A DNA stretch of 12,428 nucleotides from an uncultured Eubacterium sp. (GCA_910580075.1 CAJTVR010000048.1:23352-35779), one strand, 5' to 3'. Positions 1 to 8,196 are shown, counted from the stretch's first letter. Program-made: numbers and translations. The notes: a model not told the origin generated them from the letters alone.

Positions 1-36
1 TTTTTCCTGATACTTTTCGTATTTTTGTATATCCAT
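1..36 (-). CDS. Start of an unidentified leftward gene, cut by the window edge
   Basis: Read on the minus strand, an ATG at 36-34 opens a frame beginning MDIQKYEKYQEK that runs off the left edge. A GGAAGGAG ribosome binding site lies about 10 nt upstream. A candidate promoter at 91-120 would give a leader of roughly 48 nt, which favours this start. A second minus-strand frame is open from an ATG at 133 to the edge (44 codons), but it has no ribosome binding site and would include the promoter, so I prefer the shorter reading. Twelve residues are too few to name a family. Confidence 0.35.
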   Translation of the reverse strand, partial: MDIQKYEKYQEK

Positions 37-90
37 GAAGCAGCGGCTCCTTCCGGTTTTTCAATGAAAAAGGCATCTGATTTTGATAGA

Positions 91-120
91 ATTGTACCAT
101 ATCACCATAGAATACTGCAA
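91..120 (-). promoter_or_regulatory. Candidate promoter for the leftward gene at the window edge
   Basis: On the minus strand, TACAAT (96-91) is preceded by TGG, giving an extended -10. A weak -35 TTGCAG (120-115) lies 18 nt further upstream. It diverges from the phosphorylase gene. Seen in sequence only. Confidence 0.4.
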
Positions 121-142
121 GAATAATATCCATAATTTAACA

Positions 143-217
143 TATAATACACACACCGGCAGTTTCAATGCCGGATGAAAAATGAACATTTAAACAGTAT
201 CAGGCATACTGTATGAT
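143..217 (+). promoter_or_regulatory. Upstream region of the phosphorylase gene: candidate -10 boxes and two small inverted repeats
   Basis: Two -10 candidates are visible. TATAAT at 143-148 has no good -35. TATGAT at 212-217 has TTTAAA at 189-194, 17 nt upstream. Two short inverted repeats occur here: CCGGCA (156-161) with TGCCGG (169-174), and CAGTAT (195-200) with ATACTG (206-211). The second touches the downstream -10, so it could be an operator. I cannot decide which promoter is used. Confidence 0.3.
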
Positions 218-244
218 TATGAAAAATCTGGGAGGAAATTCAAA

Positions 245-2503
245 ATGACAGCAAATGAATATGTAAAATCCCGCTTCGGACGTTTTATGGAAGAATGCAC
301 CTATGAAGAAATTTATACAGCGCTGCTGGAGTATGTAAAAGAGAAAACGAAAGAACGGGAAAGCAGCCAGGGTAAAAAGAAGCTTTATTATATTTCAGCT
401 GAATTTTTAATCGGGAAGCTGTTGTCCAACAATCTGATTAATCTTGGAATATATGATGAAGTAAAAGAAGAACTGGAAAAATGCGGCAAGTCCATAGCAC
501 AGCTGGAAGAGCTGGAGTTAGAGCCGTCTCTTGGCAATGGCGGGCTTGGAAGACTGGCTGCCTGCTTTTTAGATTCCATTGCTACGCTTGGGTTAAACGG
601 CGACGGTGTGGGGTTAAATTATCATTTCGGCCTGTTCCGCCAGGTATTTGAAAACAACCTGCAGAAAGAAGAGCCGAATCCGTGGATGACACCGCAGTCA
701 TGGCTTACTAAGACAGATAAAACTTACAGGATTCATTTTGGCGGCTTTACGGTGCAGTCCAGGATGTACGATATTGATGTAGCCGGCTATGAAAACCGTA
801 CGACGAAGCTGCATTTATTTGATGTGGAATCTTTGGATGAATCTTTAGTACATGACGGGATTGAGTTTGATAAATCGCAGTTTGCCAAAAACCTGACGTT
901 ATTCCTGTATCCGGATGACAGCGACGAAAGCGGGCGTCTTTTAAGAGTTTACCAGCAGTATTTTATGGTATCGAATGCGGCAAGACTGATTTTAGACGAG
1001 TGTGCGCAGAAAGGCTCAAATATGTACGACCTTTCGGATTATGCCGTGATTCAGATTAATGATACGCACCCGACCATGGTGATTCCTGAATTAATCCGCC
1101 TTTTAATGGAAAAGGGCCTGACGATGGATGAAGCAGTCAGCGTAGTTTCAAAAACATGTGCTTATACAAACCATACAATTCTTGCAGAAGCACTGGAAAA
1201 ATGGCCGATGCACTTTATGCAGCAGGCAGTGCCGCATCTGGTGCCGATTATTTACGAACTGAATAACCGCGTGAATAAAAAATACAATGACCCGTCCGTA
1301 TCCATTATTAACGGCGATAACTGTGTATGCATGGCTCATATCGATATCCATTACGGTATCAGCGTCAACGGCGTGGCAGCGCTGCATACCGATATTTTAA
1401 AAGAAACCGAGCTGAACAATTTTTACAGGCTGTATCCTGAGAAATTCAATAACAAGACAAACGGCATCACGTTCCGCCGCTGGCTGTTATACTGCAATCC
1501 GCAGTTAACTTCCTTTATTGAAGGATTAATCGGTCCGGGATTTAAGAAAGATGCCATGGAATTAGAAAAGCTGTCTGCTTATGTCAGCGACGATGCCGTA
1601 TTAGAGCAGCTTTTAAAAATCAAAGATGCCAGAAAAGTGATTCTGCGGGACTTTTTAAAACATACACAGAATATTGATATCGATGCAGATTCAGTATTTG
1701 ATATCCAGATTAAACGTCTGCATGAGTACAAACGCCAGCAGATGAATGCACTTTATGTTATCCACAAGTATTTTGAAATCAAATCCGGCAAAAAACCAGT
1801 ACGCCCGGTTACCGTATTTTTCGGTGCTAAAGCGGCTCCGGCTTATATTATTGCAAAAGATATCATTCATCTGATTCTGTGCCTGTCACAGATCATTAAC
1901 AATGATCCTGAGGTAAGCCCGTACCTGAAAGTGGTGATGGTAGAAAATTACAATGTCACACTGGCAGAAAAACTGATTCCGGCCTGTGATATTTCCGAGC
2001 AGATTTCGTTAGCTTCCAAAGAGGCATCCGGGACAAGCAATATGAAATTTATGTTAAACGGTGCTGTAACACTGGGCACAAAGGACGGGGCAAATGTAGA
2101 AATCGCAGACCTTGTAGGCGAAGAAAATATCTTTACATTTGGCGAATCCAGCCAGACAGTTATTGACCGTTATGCAAGGGCTGATTATGTATCACGCTCT
2201 TATTATGAAGAAGACGAAGATCTTAAGCGGGCTGTGGACTTTATCGTCAGTGACGAAATGATGGAAGCAGGATGTAAGGAAAATCTGGAAAGACTTTATA
2301 ATGAGCTTTTGAATAAAGACTGGTTTATGACATTCCCTGATTTCCATGATTATGTAAAGACAAAAGACAGAATGTTAGAAGCGTATGAAGAACGCAAAGC
2401 GTGGGCGAAGATGATGCTTGTAAATATCAGCAAGGCAGGATTCTTCTCTGCGGACAGGACGATTCAGCAGTATAATGATGAAATCTGGAAGCTGGATCAG
2501 TAA
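245..2503 (+). CDS. glgP: Glycogen/alpha-glucan phosphorylase
   Basis: Cytosolic GT35 enzyme that releases glucose-1-phosphate from the non-reducing ends of glycogen or maltodextrin using inorganic phosphate and pyridoxal phosphate. At 752 residues it is somewhat shorter than the usual 800-840. Seen: the conserved glycine-rich block SLGNGGLGRLAACFLDS near residues 95-111, NDTHPTM, KRLHEYKRQQMN, and the PLP site EASGTSNMKFMLNG with the cofactor lysine at K601. The more usual form of this site is GTGNMK, so G is replaced by S here. The start is supported by GGGAGGA at 230-236, 8 nt before the ATG. The gene stands alone, with a terminator directly after it, and no other glycogen genes are in the window. 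Substrate preference (glycogen or maltodextrin) cannot be read from sequence. Confidence 0.95.
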   Translation: MTANEYVKSRFGRFMEECTYEEIYTALLEYVKEKTKERESSQGKKKLYYISAEFLIGKLLSNNLINLGIYDEVKEELEKCGKSIAQLEELELEPSLGNGGLGRLAACFLDSIATLGLNGDGVGLNYHFGLFRQVFENNLQKEEPNPWMTPQSWLTKTDKTYRIHFGGFTVQSRMYDIDVAGYENRTTKLHLFDVESLDESLVHDGIEFDKSQFAKNLTLFLYPDDSDESGRLLRVYQQYFMVSNAARLILDECAQKGSNMYDLSDYAVIQINDTHPTMVIPELIRLLMEKGLTMDEAVSVVSKTCAYTNHTILAEALEKWPMHFMQQAVPHLVPIIYELNNRVNKKYNDPSVSIINGDNCVCMAHIDIHYGISVNGVAALHTDILKETELNNFYRLYPEKFNNKTNGITFRRWLLYCNPQLTSFIEGLIGPGFKKDAMELEKLSAYVSDDAVLEQLLKIKDARKVILRDFLKHTQNIDIDADSVFDIQIKRLHEYKRQQMNALYVIHKYFEIKSGKKPVRPVTVFFGAKAAPAYIIAKDIIHLILCLSQIINNDPEVSPYLKVVMVENYNVTLAEKLIPACDISEQISLASKEASGTSNMKFMLNGAVTLGTKDGANVEIADLVGEENIFTFGESSQTVIDRYARADYVSRSYYEEDEDLKRAVDFIVSDEMMEAGCKENLERLYNELLNKDWFMTFPDFHDYVKTKDRMLEAYEERKAWAKMMLVNISKAGFFSADRTIQQYNDEIWKLDQ

Positions 2504-2527
2504 ATAGCAGCTTTATTCTAAATAGAC

Positions 2528-2565
2528 CGCGCAGTGGGATGTATGATGCTCACTGCGCGTTTTTT
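2528..2565 (+). terminator. Rho-independent terminator after the phosphorylase gene
   Basis: Perfect 9-bp stem CGCGCAGTG (2528-2536) with CACTGCGCG (2551-2559), a 14-nt loop, then a run of six T (2560-2565). Confidence 0.93.
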
Positions 2566-2594
2566 ATACCAGCATTTTTCTTAGAAAAAATCTC

Positions 2595-2622
2595 TTGCAT
2601 ATCTTAAAAGATGAATTATAAT
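2595..2622 (+). promoter_or_regulatory. Promoter for the AraC-type regulator
   Basis: TTGCAT (2595-2600), 16-nt spacer, perfect TATAAT (2617-2622). Transcription would start near 2629, leaving a leader of about 250 nt before the regulator. That leader contains a possible small ORF and a hairpin. Confidence 0.7.
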
Positions 2623-2679
2623 GTAGAATATACATGGGACACTGTTTAAATATAGAAATAAGTTCGTGAGGATTCAGTT

Positions 2680-2838
2680 ATGCTAATGAGATTTTCAGTA
2701 TCAAATAAATTCGAGCGGTTTTGTCCAAACGTGAATCTTGCTGTGAAACAGGCAGAGTTATTCTGCGAGGATACCAGGCAGCTTTGTCATGTACTGGGAA
2801 CCTCTGCCGGCAGACTGATACAGGATATGCGGTCCTGA
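2680..2838 (+). CDS. Possible 52-residue leader ORF upstream of the AraC-type regulator
   Basis: An ATG at 2680 is preceded by GTGAGG (2666-2671) with 8 nt spacing. The frame encodes 52 residues, beginning MLMRFSVSNKFERF and ending RLIQDMRS, with three cysteines and no signal peptide or membrane segment. After the TGA at 2836-2838 the same frame stays open for 16 more codons and stops at a TGA (2887-2889) that overlaps the regulator's ATG as ATGA. If the first stop were read through or is a mutation, the frame would be translationally coupled to the regulator. I do not recognise the peptide. It could be a regulatory leader, a decayed gene, or chance. Confidence 0.4.
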   Translation: MLMRFSVSNKFERFCPNVNLAVKQAELFCEDTRQLCHVLGTSAGRLIQDMRS

Positions 2839-2849
2839 TTTATAGAACA

Positions 2850-2880
2850 GCTTCCAGGCGTTTGTTCTGGAAGCGGAGGA
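2850..2880 (+). promoter_or_regulatory. Hairpin abutting the ribosome binding site of the AraC-type regulator
   Basis: GCTTCCAG (2850-2857) and CTGGAAGC (2867-2874) form a perfect 8-bp stem with a 9-nt loop, ending at the base before the GGAGGA site (2875-2880). Two competing pairings are visible: AGAACA (2844-2849) with TGTTCT (2863-2868), and CTTCC (2851-2855) with GGAGG (2875-2879), the latter with one G-U. A switch in ribosome access is possible but inferred. Confidence 0.45.
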
Positions 2881-2885
2881 TATTT

Positions 2886-5150
2886 ATGAATTTCATTCAA
2901 ATTCAAATCAGCCAGGGTGTTCACCGGGAGTCCTGCTGTACAAAAGATCTGATTATTTTTATGAATTTAAAACAGCATCTGACTATTACAAAGAACGGTT
3001 CCAGATTCGTCTTAAAAGAACGGGATATCGTTTTGATCAGTCCTGCAAGCCGCTTTCTTCTGGATGGAACGGATGCATTATTTGTGCGTTATACGATCTG
3101 TATGTATGAATTCCGAAAGATTTTTCCAAATAAAAGATACCAGTTTGTTTGCGATTCTACGAATGAACTCAATGATAACTATGATCTGCTGCGCCGGTAT
3201 CTGACCAGTCTGCTTCTGGTGCAGTATGAAGAAAAAGAGTATCAGCAGGCAGAGTGGAATAAAATCAGTTATGAACTTTTGATTTTCCTGGTCAATAATT
3301 TTACAGTCACGGATTTTGCAGCAAAAGACAGCGGCAGGCTGGAAGATATTACAGATTATATTGACGCTAATTATCAGTATGAACTCTCATTAAAGCAGAT
3401 TAGCAGGCAGTTCCATATGACGCCTCAGTATTTTTCAAAGTATTTTAAGAAAAACGCTGGTATGAACTACTATCAGTATCTGATTACGGTACGGCTGGAA
3501 CATGCAGTGGATGAACTGCTGCATCAGGATAAAAAAATATTGAATATTGCGTTAGATAATGGTTTTCCAAATGCACAGTCATTTCACCGCTATTTTGTGA
3601 AGGCTTTTTCGGCAGTTCCGCAGGAATACAGAGATAAATACAGGAAAAACATGAAAAAAAAGCAGAACGATTCTGTTTTAAATTTAAAACGGGCTGTCAC
3701 ATGCCTTTATGAAGAAAAACACATAGCCGGATCTGACTATGTACTTGAGGCGGATGCATCCAGGCTCTCGCAGTATGAGATGTACTGGGGCAGGGTGATT
3801 AATATCGGTAATTCTGACCTGCTGCAGGATTCGGAAGTGCAGACACAGCTGGATTTTCTGTATCAGGATTTAAAATTTGAATCTGTGAGAATGGATCTGG
3901 ACTGGAGCCGCTTTAACGGTACAGAAGGCTGTTCTTTTTATCTGGAAGAAAGAAAATTTGACTTTTTAGTCAAAAAAGGATTGACGCTATGGTTTACCAT
4001 ACAGGTACGGTTATTAGATGATCAGAATGCGATGTCTGAGTATCTGAGAACAATGCTTTCACATTTTGCAAACCGTTACAGTATAAATACCATCAGGCAA
4101 TGGAAATTTGAACTATGCTTTAATACGCTGTTTGATGTCTGCAAGGTAGATGAATACTGGAAGATTTATCACCGGATACAGAAAATTCTGCGGATTTATG
4201 ATGTGCAGGAAGAGTTAATGGGGCCGGGAATGATACTGGGAAACCGCACGGGTCTGTACAGTTTTCATAAATATATGCAGGAGCATGGTTTGAAGCTGCC
4301 TGTCCAGACATTCCAGGCAGAACCCTATATCTGGGAGGGAACAAGCGAAAATATTTATATGAAAAGGGCTACAGACAGCAGCTATATTAAAAACCAGGCA
4401 GTATCTTTAAGGCATTCTTCATATCCATACAGCCCGAAAGTAAACCAGATTTGTATTACAAGGTGGACAGACAGCATTATGCCGGTAAACATCATGAATG
4501 ATTCCTGTTACAGGGGTGCGGCTGTTATTAAAAATATTATTGACTGTTTTGGCTGTGTACAGCTGCTGGCGCATAGCGTGCCGCTGGATGTGGCATATAC
4601 GGACAGTCTGCAGGGAAAGGTATTATTTGGCGGAGACGGGCTGATTTCTAAGCAGCGGCTGAAAAAGCCTTCATTTTATGCATATAGTTTTATGCGGCAT
4701 GCTGGGAATTACTACCTCAAACATGATAAACATTCTATTATATTCGGCAACGGAGATGCAGACTACAGTATTATCTGCCATAACTGCAAGAGGCTGGGAT
4801 ACCGGTATTATCTGGAAGAAGACAATCTCGATTATTCGAATCTTGACAGTTATTTTGACGATCTGGAAAGTCTTTCTTTAAAATACCGTATTACAAGACT
4901 AAAAAATGGCACATATGTAGTAAAAACCCGTTCGGTCAGCACAGATCACGGAAGTGTGCAGGATGAACTGCACCGTATGGCAAAAGAGGAAGAGATTTAT
5001 ATTCATGAAAATGATCTGGATTATTTAAGACAGGTATCTGTTCCGAGGATGCGGCTGAATGTGTATAAAGTGACAGACGGATTTCTGGAACTTCAGATTA
5101 CTTTGAAAGCAAATGAATTTGCATATCTGCATATTATCTATCAATATTAA
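2886..5150 (+). CDS. AraC-family regulator fused to a catalytically degenerate GH39-like domain
   Basis: Probable carbohydrate-responsive activator, 754 residues. Residues 1-120 resemble the cupin-like effector region of AraC proteins. Residues about 152-255 hold the two helix-turn-helix motifs (SLKQISRQFHMTPQYFSKYF and NIALDNGFPNAQSFHRYFVK). Residues about 285-754 look like a GH39 beta-xylosidase barrel with C-terminal beta domain. The expected acid/base motif FEVWNEPN reads FELCFNTL (F408-L415), so N413 replaces the glutamate. The expected nucleophile motif ITEW reads ITRW, with R526 replacing the glutamate. The domain therefore probably binds sugar without cleaving it. I chose this start because GGAGGA lies 6 nt upstream. 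The frame is open back to a TTG at 2721, but that start has no ribosome site. A terminator follows, then the PTS operon that it most likely controls. Confidence 0.85.
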   Translation: MNFIQIQISQGVHRESCCTKDLIIFMNLKQHLTITKNGSRFVLKERDIVLISPASRFLLDGTDALFVRYTICMYEFRKIFPNKRYQFVCDSTNELNDNYDLLRRYLTSLLLVQYEEKEYQQAEWNKISYELLIFLVNNFTVTDFAAKDSGRLEDITDYIDANYQYELSLKQISRQFHMTPQYFSKYFKKNAGMNYYQYLITVRLEHAVDELLHQDKKILNIALDNGFPNAQSFHRYFVKAFSAVPQEYRDKYRKNMKKKQNDSVLNLKRAVTCLYEEKHIAGSDYVLEADASRLSQYEMYWGRVINIGNSDLLQDSEVQTQLDFLYQDLKFESVRMDLDWSRFNGTEGCSFYLEERKFDFLVKKGLTLWFTIQVRLLDDQNAMSEYLRTMLSHFANRYSINTIRQWKFELCFNTLFDVCKVDEYWKIYHRIQKILRIYDVQEELMGPGMILGNRTGLYSFHKYMQEHGLKLPVQTFQAEPYIWEGTSENIYMKRATDSSYIKNQAVSLRHSSYPYSPKVNQICITRWTDSIMPVNIMNDSCYRGAAVIKNIIDCFGCVQLLAHSVPLDVAYTDSLQGKVLFGGDGLISKQRLKKPSFYAYSFMRHAGNYYLKHDKHSIIFGNGDADYSIICHNCKRLGYRYYLEEDNLDYSNLDSYFDDLESLSLKYRITRLKNGTYVVKTRSVSTDHGSVQDELHRMAKEEEIYIHENDLDYLRQVSVPRMRLNVYKVTDGFLELQITLKANEFAYLHIIYQY

Positions 5151-5155
5151 ACGAG

Positions 5156-5210
5156 AAACCCGGGCAGGTTAATTATTAGATATTCATAATTAATCTGCCC
5201 GGGTTTTTTG
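5156..5210 (+). terminator. Very strong terminator after the AraC-GH39-like regulator
   Basis: AAACCCGGGCAG (5156-5167) pairs with CTGCCCGGGTTT (5195-5206). One G-U pair and TTAATTAT/ATAATTAA extend the stem to about 21 bp around a 9-nt loop. A T-rich tail follows. It insulates the regulator gene from the PTS operon. Confidence 0.93.
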
Positions 5211-5226
5211 TTTATCTTTTTTTCAT

Positions 5227-5262
5227 AAAATAATTATTCTGGCAAAATCAGACAATTATTTT
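5227..5262 (+). promoter_or_regulatory. Imperfect 36-bp palindrome, candidate regulator binding site
   Basis: Outer arms AAAATAATT (5227-5235) and AATTATTTT (5254-5262) are perfect reverse complements. Inside them TCTG (5237-5240 region) faces CAGA (5248-5251 region). The element ends 24 bp upstream of the perfect -10 at 5287, so it touches where the -35 should be. That is the usual place for an activator site. Binding by the neighbouring AraC-type protein is inferred. Confidence 0.45.
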
Positions 5263-5286
5263 GCAGATATTAATTTTTTGAACGGA

Positions 5287-5292
5287 TATAAT
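5287..5292 (+). promoter_or_regulatory. -10 box of the PTS operon promoter, -35 not recognisable
   Basis: Perfect TATAAT. No convincing -35 lies 16-18 nt upstream; the nearest is TTGCAG at 5261-5266, with a 20-nt spacer. This pattern fits an activator-dependent promoter. Transcription would begin near 5299. A small inverted pair GAAC (5303-5306) and GTTC (5314-5317) lies in the early leader. Confidence 0.5.
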
Positions 5293-5347
5293 ACATACAT
5301 CTGAACACGGCGCGTTCGAAGTAATGATACAATAGGAGGAATACAGA

Positions 5348-6748
5348 ATGAATGAAAAAGAAACAGCATCCGCAGTGATAAAACATACCGGCGGTAAAGA
5401 AAATATTAAAAATATGACTCACTGCGTAACCCGTTTACGGTTCGTTCTCGTGGACGAAACAAAAGCTGACATAGAAGCGGCAAAAAAGGTACAGGGGGTT
5501 TTAAATGTTGTGATTTCAGGCGGCCAGCATCAGGTCGTGATAGGGCCGGCGGTAGAAAGCGTATATAAAGAAGCATGTAAAATCACAGGAAATGAGGGAA
5601 ATTCATTAGAATCCAAAAATCCGGCATCCCATGATGGAAATCTGTCTAAGGAGAAAAAAACAGTTAAAAGCATCGCCAGACAGGCAATGGATACATTGAT
5701 TGTATGCTTTGTTCCGTGTATCCCGGCAATTGCAGGAGCCGGCATGATCAAAGTGATTGCGGTTCTGCTGAGTTTTGCAGGCCTGCTCAGCAATGAATCT
5801 TCCACATATATCATACTGAATACAATAGGTGACGGGATCTTTTACTTCCTGCCGTTTTTTACAGCATACAATGCGGCTAAAAAAATGAATGTAGATATCT
5901 ATCTGGCAATGTCTCTGGCTGCTATCGTGCTTCATCCAAATCTGGCAGGGCTGGGTGAAGCAGGAACCAGTGCAGGATTTTTCTGCTTTCAGATGAGTAT
6001 TATGGATTACAGCGCACAGGCACTGCCTATGGTATTCGGCGTCTGGCTGTTAAAATATGCGGACAGGTTAGCAGATAAAATCAGTCCGAAACTTGTAAAA
6101 GTATTTTTGCGTCCGCTCATTGCGCTTTTGATTACAGCTCCTGTAGTTCTGATTGTGATAGGACCTGCAGCGCTGACGGTAAGCGGCTGGCTGTTTACGC
6201 TCTGCCAGTATATGCAGAACTGGGGCTGGATAGCAGTTGCGATTAATGCAGCTTTATTCCCGTTAATGGTTTTAACAGGCACACACAATGCTACCATTCC
6301 ATTAATTATCCAGATGTTTGCGACCCAGGGCTTTGATGCGATTTTCCTTCCGTGCGGGCTGGCAGCGAATATTGCCGAAGCAGGAGCGGCATTTGCAGTA
6401 TCATTAAAAACGCGTAATAAAGAACTGCGCCAGACAGGATTATCTGCTACATTGTCCGCACTGCTTGGGATTACAGAACCGGCTCTGTATGGTGTGAATC
6501 TGCGCATGAAGCGTCCGTTTGCAGCAGTGCTTGCAGGAGCGTTTATCGGAGGTGCTTATATCGGCCTGATTGGACTTACTGCCCCGGCTTTTGTAACGCC
6601 AAGTCTTTTGACGATTCCGGTTTTTACAGAAAATTGTAATTTTATTCTGGGATTGTCTTCAATACCGGTAACTTTTATGATAACATTTATTATTGCTTAT
6701 ATGGCAGGATTTCAGGATCTTCCTGATACCATGGGAAATAATCAGTAA
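5348..6748 (+). CDS. PTS beta-glucoside-family transporter, EIIBC
   Basis: Membrane permease that imports a sugar, probably a beta-glucoside such as cellobiose, arbutin or salicin, while phosphorylating it. 466 residues. EIIB occupies residues 1-80, with the phosphorylated cysteine C26 in NMTHCVTRLRF. A polar linker (about 81-110) leads to EIIC, with roughly eight to ten hydrophobic segments. The signature GITEPALYGVNLRMKRPF starts at residue 374 with the conserved E377. Family members of the BglP type often carry EIIA as a C-terminal domain. Here the protein ends after EIIC and EIIA is a separate gene two positions downstream. AGGAGGAA at 5335-5342 supports the start. It is the first gene of a three-gene operon, 13 nt from the next. 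Exact sugar specificity is not visible. Confidence 0.92.
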   Translation: MNEKETASAVIKHTGGKENIKNMTHCVTRLRFVLVDETKADIEAAKKVQGVLNVVISGGQHQVVIGPAVESVYKEACKITGNEGNSLESKNPASHDGNLSKEKKTVKSIARQAMDTLIVCFVPCIPAIAGAGMIKVIAVLLSFAGLLSNESSTYIILNTIGDGIFYFLPFFTAYNAAKKMNVDIYLAMSLAAIVLHPNLAGLGEAGTSAGFFCFQMSIMDYSAQALPMVFGVWLLKYADRLADKISPKLVKVFLRPLIALLITAPVVLIVIGPAALTVSGWLFTLCQYMQNWGWIAVAINAALFPLMVLTGTHNATIPLIIQMFATQGFDAIFLPCGLAANIAEAGAAFAVSLKTRNKELRQTGLSATLSALLGITEPALYGVNLRMKRPFAAVLAGAFIGGAYIGLIGLTAPAFVTPSLLTIPVFTENCNFILGLSSIPVTFMITFIIAYMAGFQDLPDTMGNNQ

Positions 6749-6761
6749 GGGCGGTGTATTA

Positions 6762-8180
6762 ATGTTTAATCAGAATTTTTTGTGGGGAGCATCTACTGCA
6801 GCCAATCAGGCAGAAGGCGGATGGAACGAAGACGGAAAGGGGATCAGCGTGATTGATGTCCAGGCAAGAGGTGAAAAAGTCCCCAGAGAGGAAACTCCGG
6901 GCGTACTGCAGGGACGTTATTACAGCAGCCACAAAGCAGCAGATTTTTATCATCATTATAAAGAAGACATTGCAATGTTTGCCCGGATGGGGCTGAAGGC
7001 TTACCGGATGTCTGTCGCATGGACACGTATCTATCCGAATGGTACGGAAGAGGCTCCGAATGAAGTGGGGCTGCGGTTCTATGACGAAGTATTTGACGAA
7101 TTACATAGATATGGGATAGAGCCGGTTGTAACGGTCAGCCATTATGAATCTCCATATGCCCTTTCCCTGAAAGGAGGATGGGCAGAGCGGAAGATGATAG
7201 ATTATTATCTGAAATACTGCAAGACTCTTTTTGAACGTTACAAACAAAAAGTCAGGTACTGGATTACTTTCAATGAGATTAACTGTGCACTTGTTCCGTT
7301 TGGGATTATGACGGCATGCGGCATTTACAGCGGAATATCTGATCCTGGCAATACAGAAGAAATCAGATTCCAGTCGCTGCATCATCAGTTTATAGCCAGC
7401 GCAAAAGCGGCGGCACTGGCAAGAAGCATCAATGCAGAGTTTCAGATTGGATGCATGACAGCTTCTATGGTTCATTATCCGCTTACCTGCAGTCCGGATG
7501 ACGTACTGCTGACCCAGCAGACAAATCAGATGAAAAATATGTTTTGTCCGGATGTCATGATCCGCGGCAGATATCCGGGTTATGCTATGAGATATTTAAA
7601 GGATCATCATATTAATATTAAGATGTGTCCGCAGGATCATGAAATATTAAAAAATGGTACCGCAGACTTCTTTGCATTCAGTTATTATATGAGTAACTGC
7701 TGCGGAAAGAATCCGGATGCAGAAAAAACAGCAGCCAATTTAGCAGAAGGATTGAAAAATCCGTATTTACAGGCAAGTGAATATGGATGGCAGATTGATC
7801 CGTCTGGTTTTAGATATTTTATGAATGAAGTATATGACCGTTATCAGGTACCTCTGATGGTTGTAGAAAACGGTCTGGGAGCAAAAGATATCCTTGAAAA
7901 CGGTGCAGTTCATGACCGCTACCGGATCGAATATTTAAAAGCCCATATCGAAGCGCTGGATGAGACACTGGAAGATGGGGTAGAAGTAATTGGCTATATG
8001 CCATGGAGCGCTCTGGATTTGATCGCCCTTTCGACAGGCAATATTGAAAAGAGGTATGGATTTATTTATGTAGATGCTGACAATGAAGGCAGAGGCAGTT
8101 ACAAACGGATACCAAAAGACAGTTTTTACTGGTATAAAAAAGTAATTGCTGCAAATGGAAAAGATCTGGAAATAGATTAG
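6762..8180 (+). CDS. 6-phospho-beta-glucosidase, GH1
   Basis: Cytosolic retaining glycosidase that hydrolyses the phosphorylated beta-glucoside delivered by the PTS to glucose-6-phosphate plus aglycone or glucose. 472 residues, normal for the family. Seen: N-terminal FLWGASTAANQAEGGW, the acid/base glutamate E172 in WITFNEIN, the nucleophile E369 in VVENGLGA, and the phosphate-binding signature from S424 with K430 and Y432 in STGNIEKRYGFIYVD. This signature separates 6-phospho enzymes from plain beta-glucosidases. The frame is open upstream to 6693, but that would overlap the EIIBC gene. MFNQNFLWG at 6762 is the family-typical start, although its ribosome site (GGGCGG) is only moderate. It lies 13 nt after EIIBC and 16 nt before EIIA. 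Confidence 0.93.
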   Translation: MFNQNFLWGASTAANQAEGGWNEDGKGISVIDVQARGEKVPREETPGVLQGRYYSSHKAADFYHHYKEDIAMFARMGLKAYRMSVAWTRIYPNGTEEAPNEVGLRFYDEVFDELHRYGIEPVVTVSHYESPYALSLKGGWAERKMIDYYLKYCKTLFERYKQKVRYWITFNEINCALVPFGIMTACGIYSGISDPGNTEEIRFQSLHHQFIASAKAAALARSINAEFQIGCMTASMVHYPLTCSPDDVLLTQQTNQMKNMFCPDVMIRGRYPGYAMRYLKDHHINIKMCPQDHEILKNGTADFFAFSYYMSNCCGKNPDAEKTAANLAEGLKNPYLQASEYGWQIDPSGFRYFMNEVYDRYQVPLMVVENGLGAKDILENGAVHDRYRIEYLKAHIEALDETLEDGVEVIGYMPWSALDLIALSTGNIEKRYGFIYVDADNEGRGSYKRIPKDSFYWYKKVIAANGKDLEID

Positions 8181-8196
8181 AAAAGGAGAAATCTGT

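Noticed and set aside
2721..2885. N-terminal extension of the AraC-type regulator from a TTG start
   Set aside because: It has no ribosome binding site, overlaps the possible leader ORF in another frame, and encodes an unlikely peptide, while ATG 2886 has GGAGGA at ideal spacing and begins a normal AraC N-terminus.
5302..5320. Catabolite-control (cre) site in the PTS operon leader
   Set aside because: The TGAACACG stretch matches the cre consensus at only about half of its positions and lacks the symmetric right half.
6007..6507. 166-codon minus-strand frame opposite the EIIBC gene
   Set aside because: Lies wholly within a well-supported membrane-protein gene, has no ribosome site and no recognisable domain; typical antisense shadow.
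6693..6761. Upstream ATG for the 6-phospho-beta-glucosidase
   Set aside because: It would overlap the EIIBC gene and add 23 residues before the family-typical MFNQNFLWG start.
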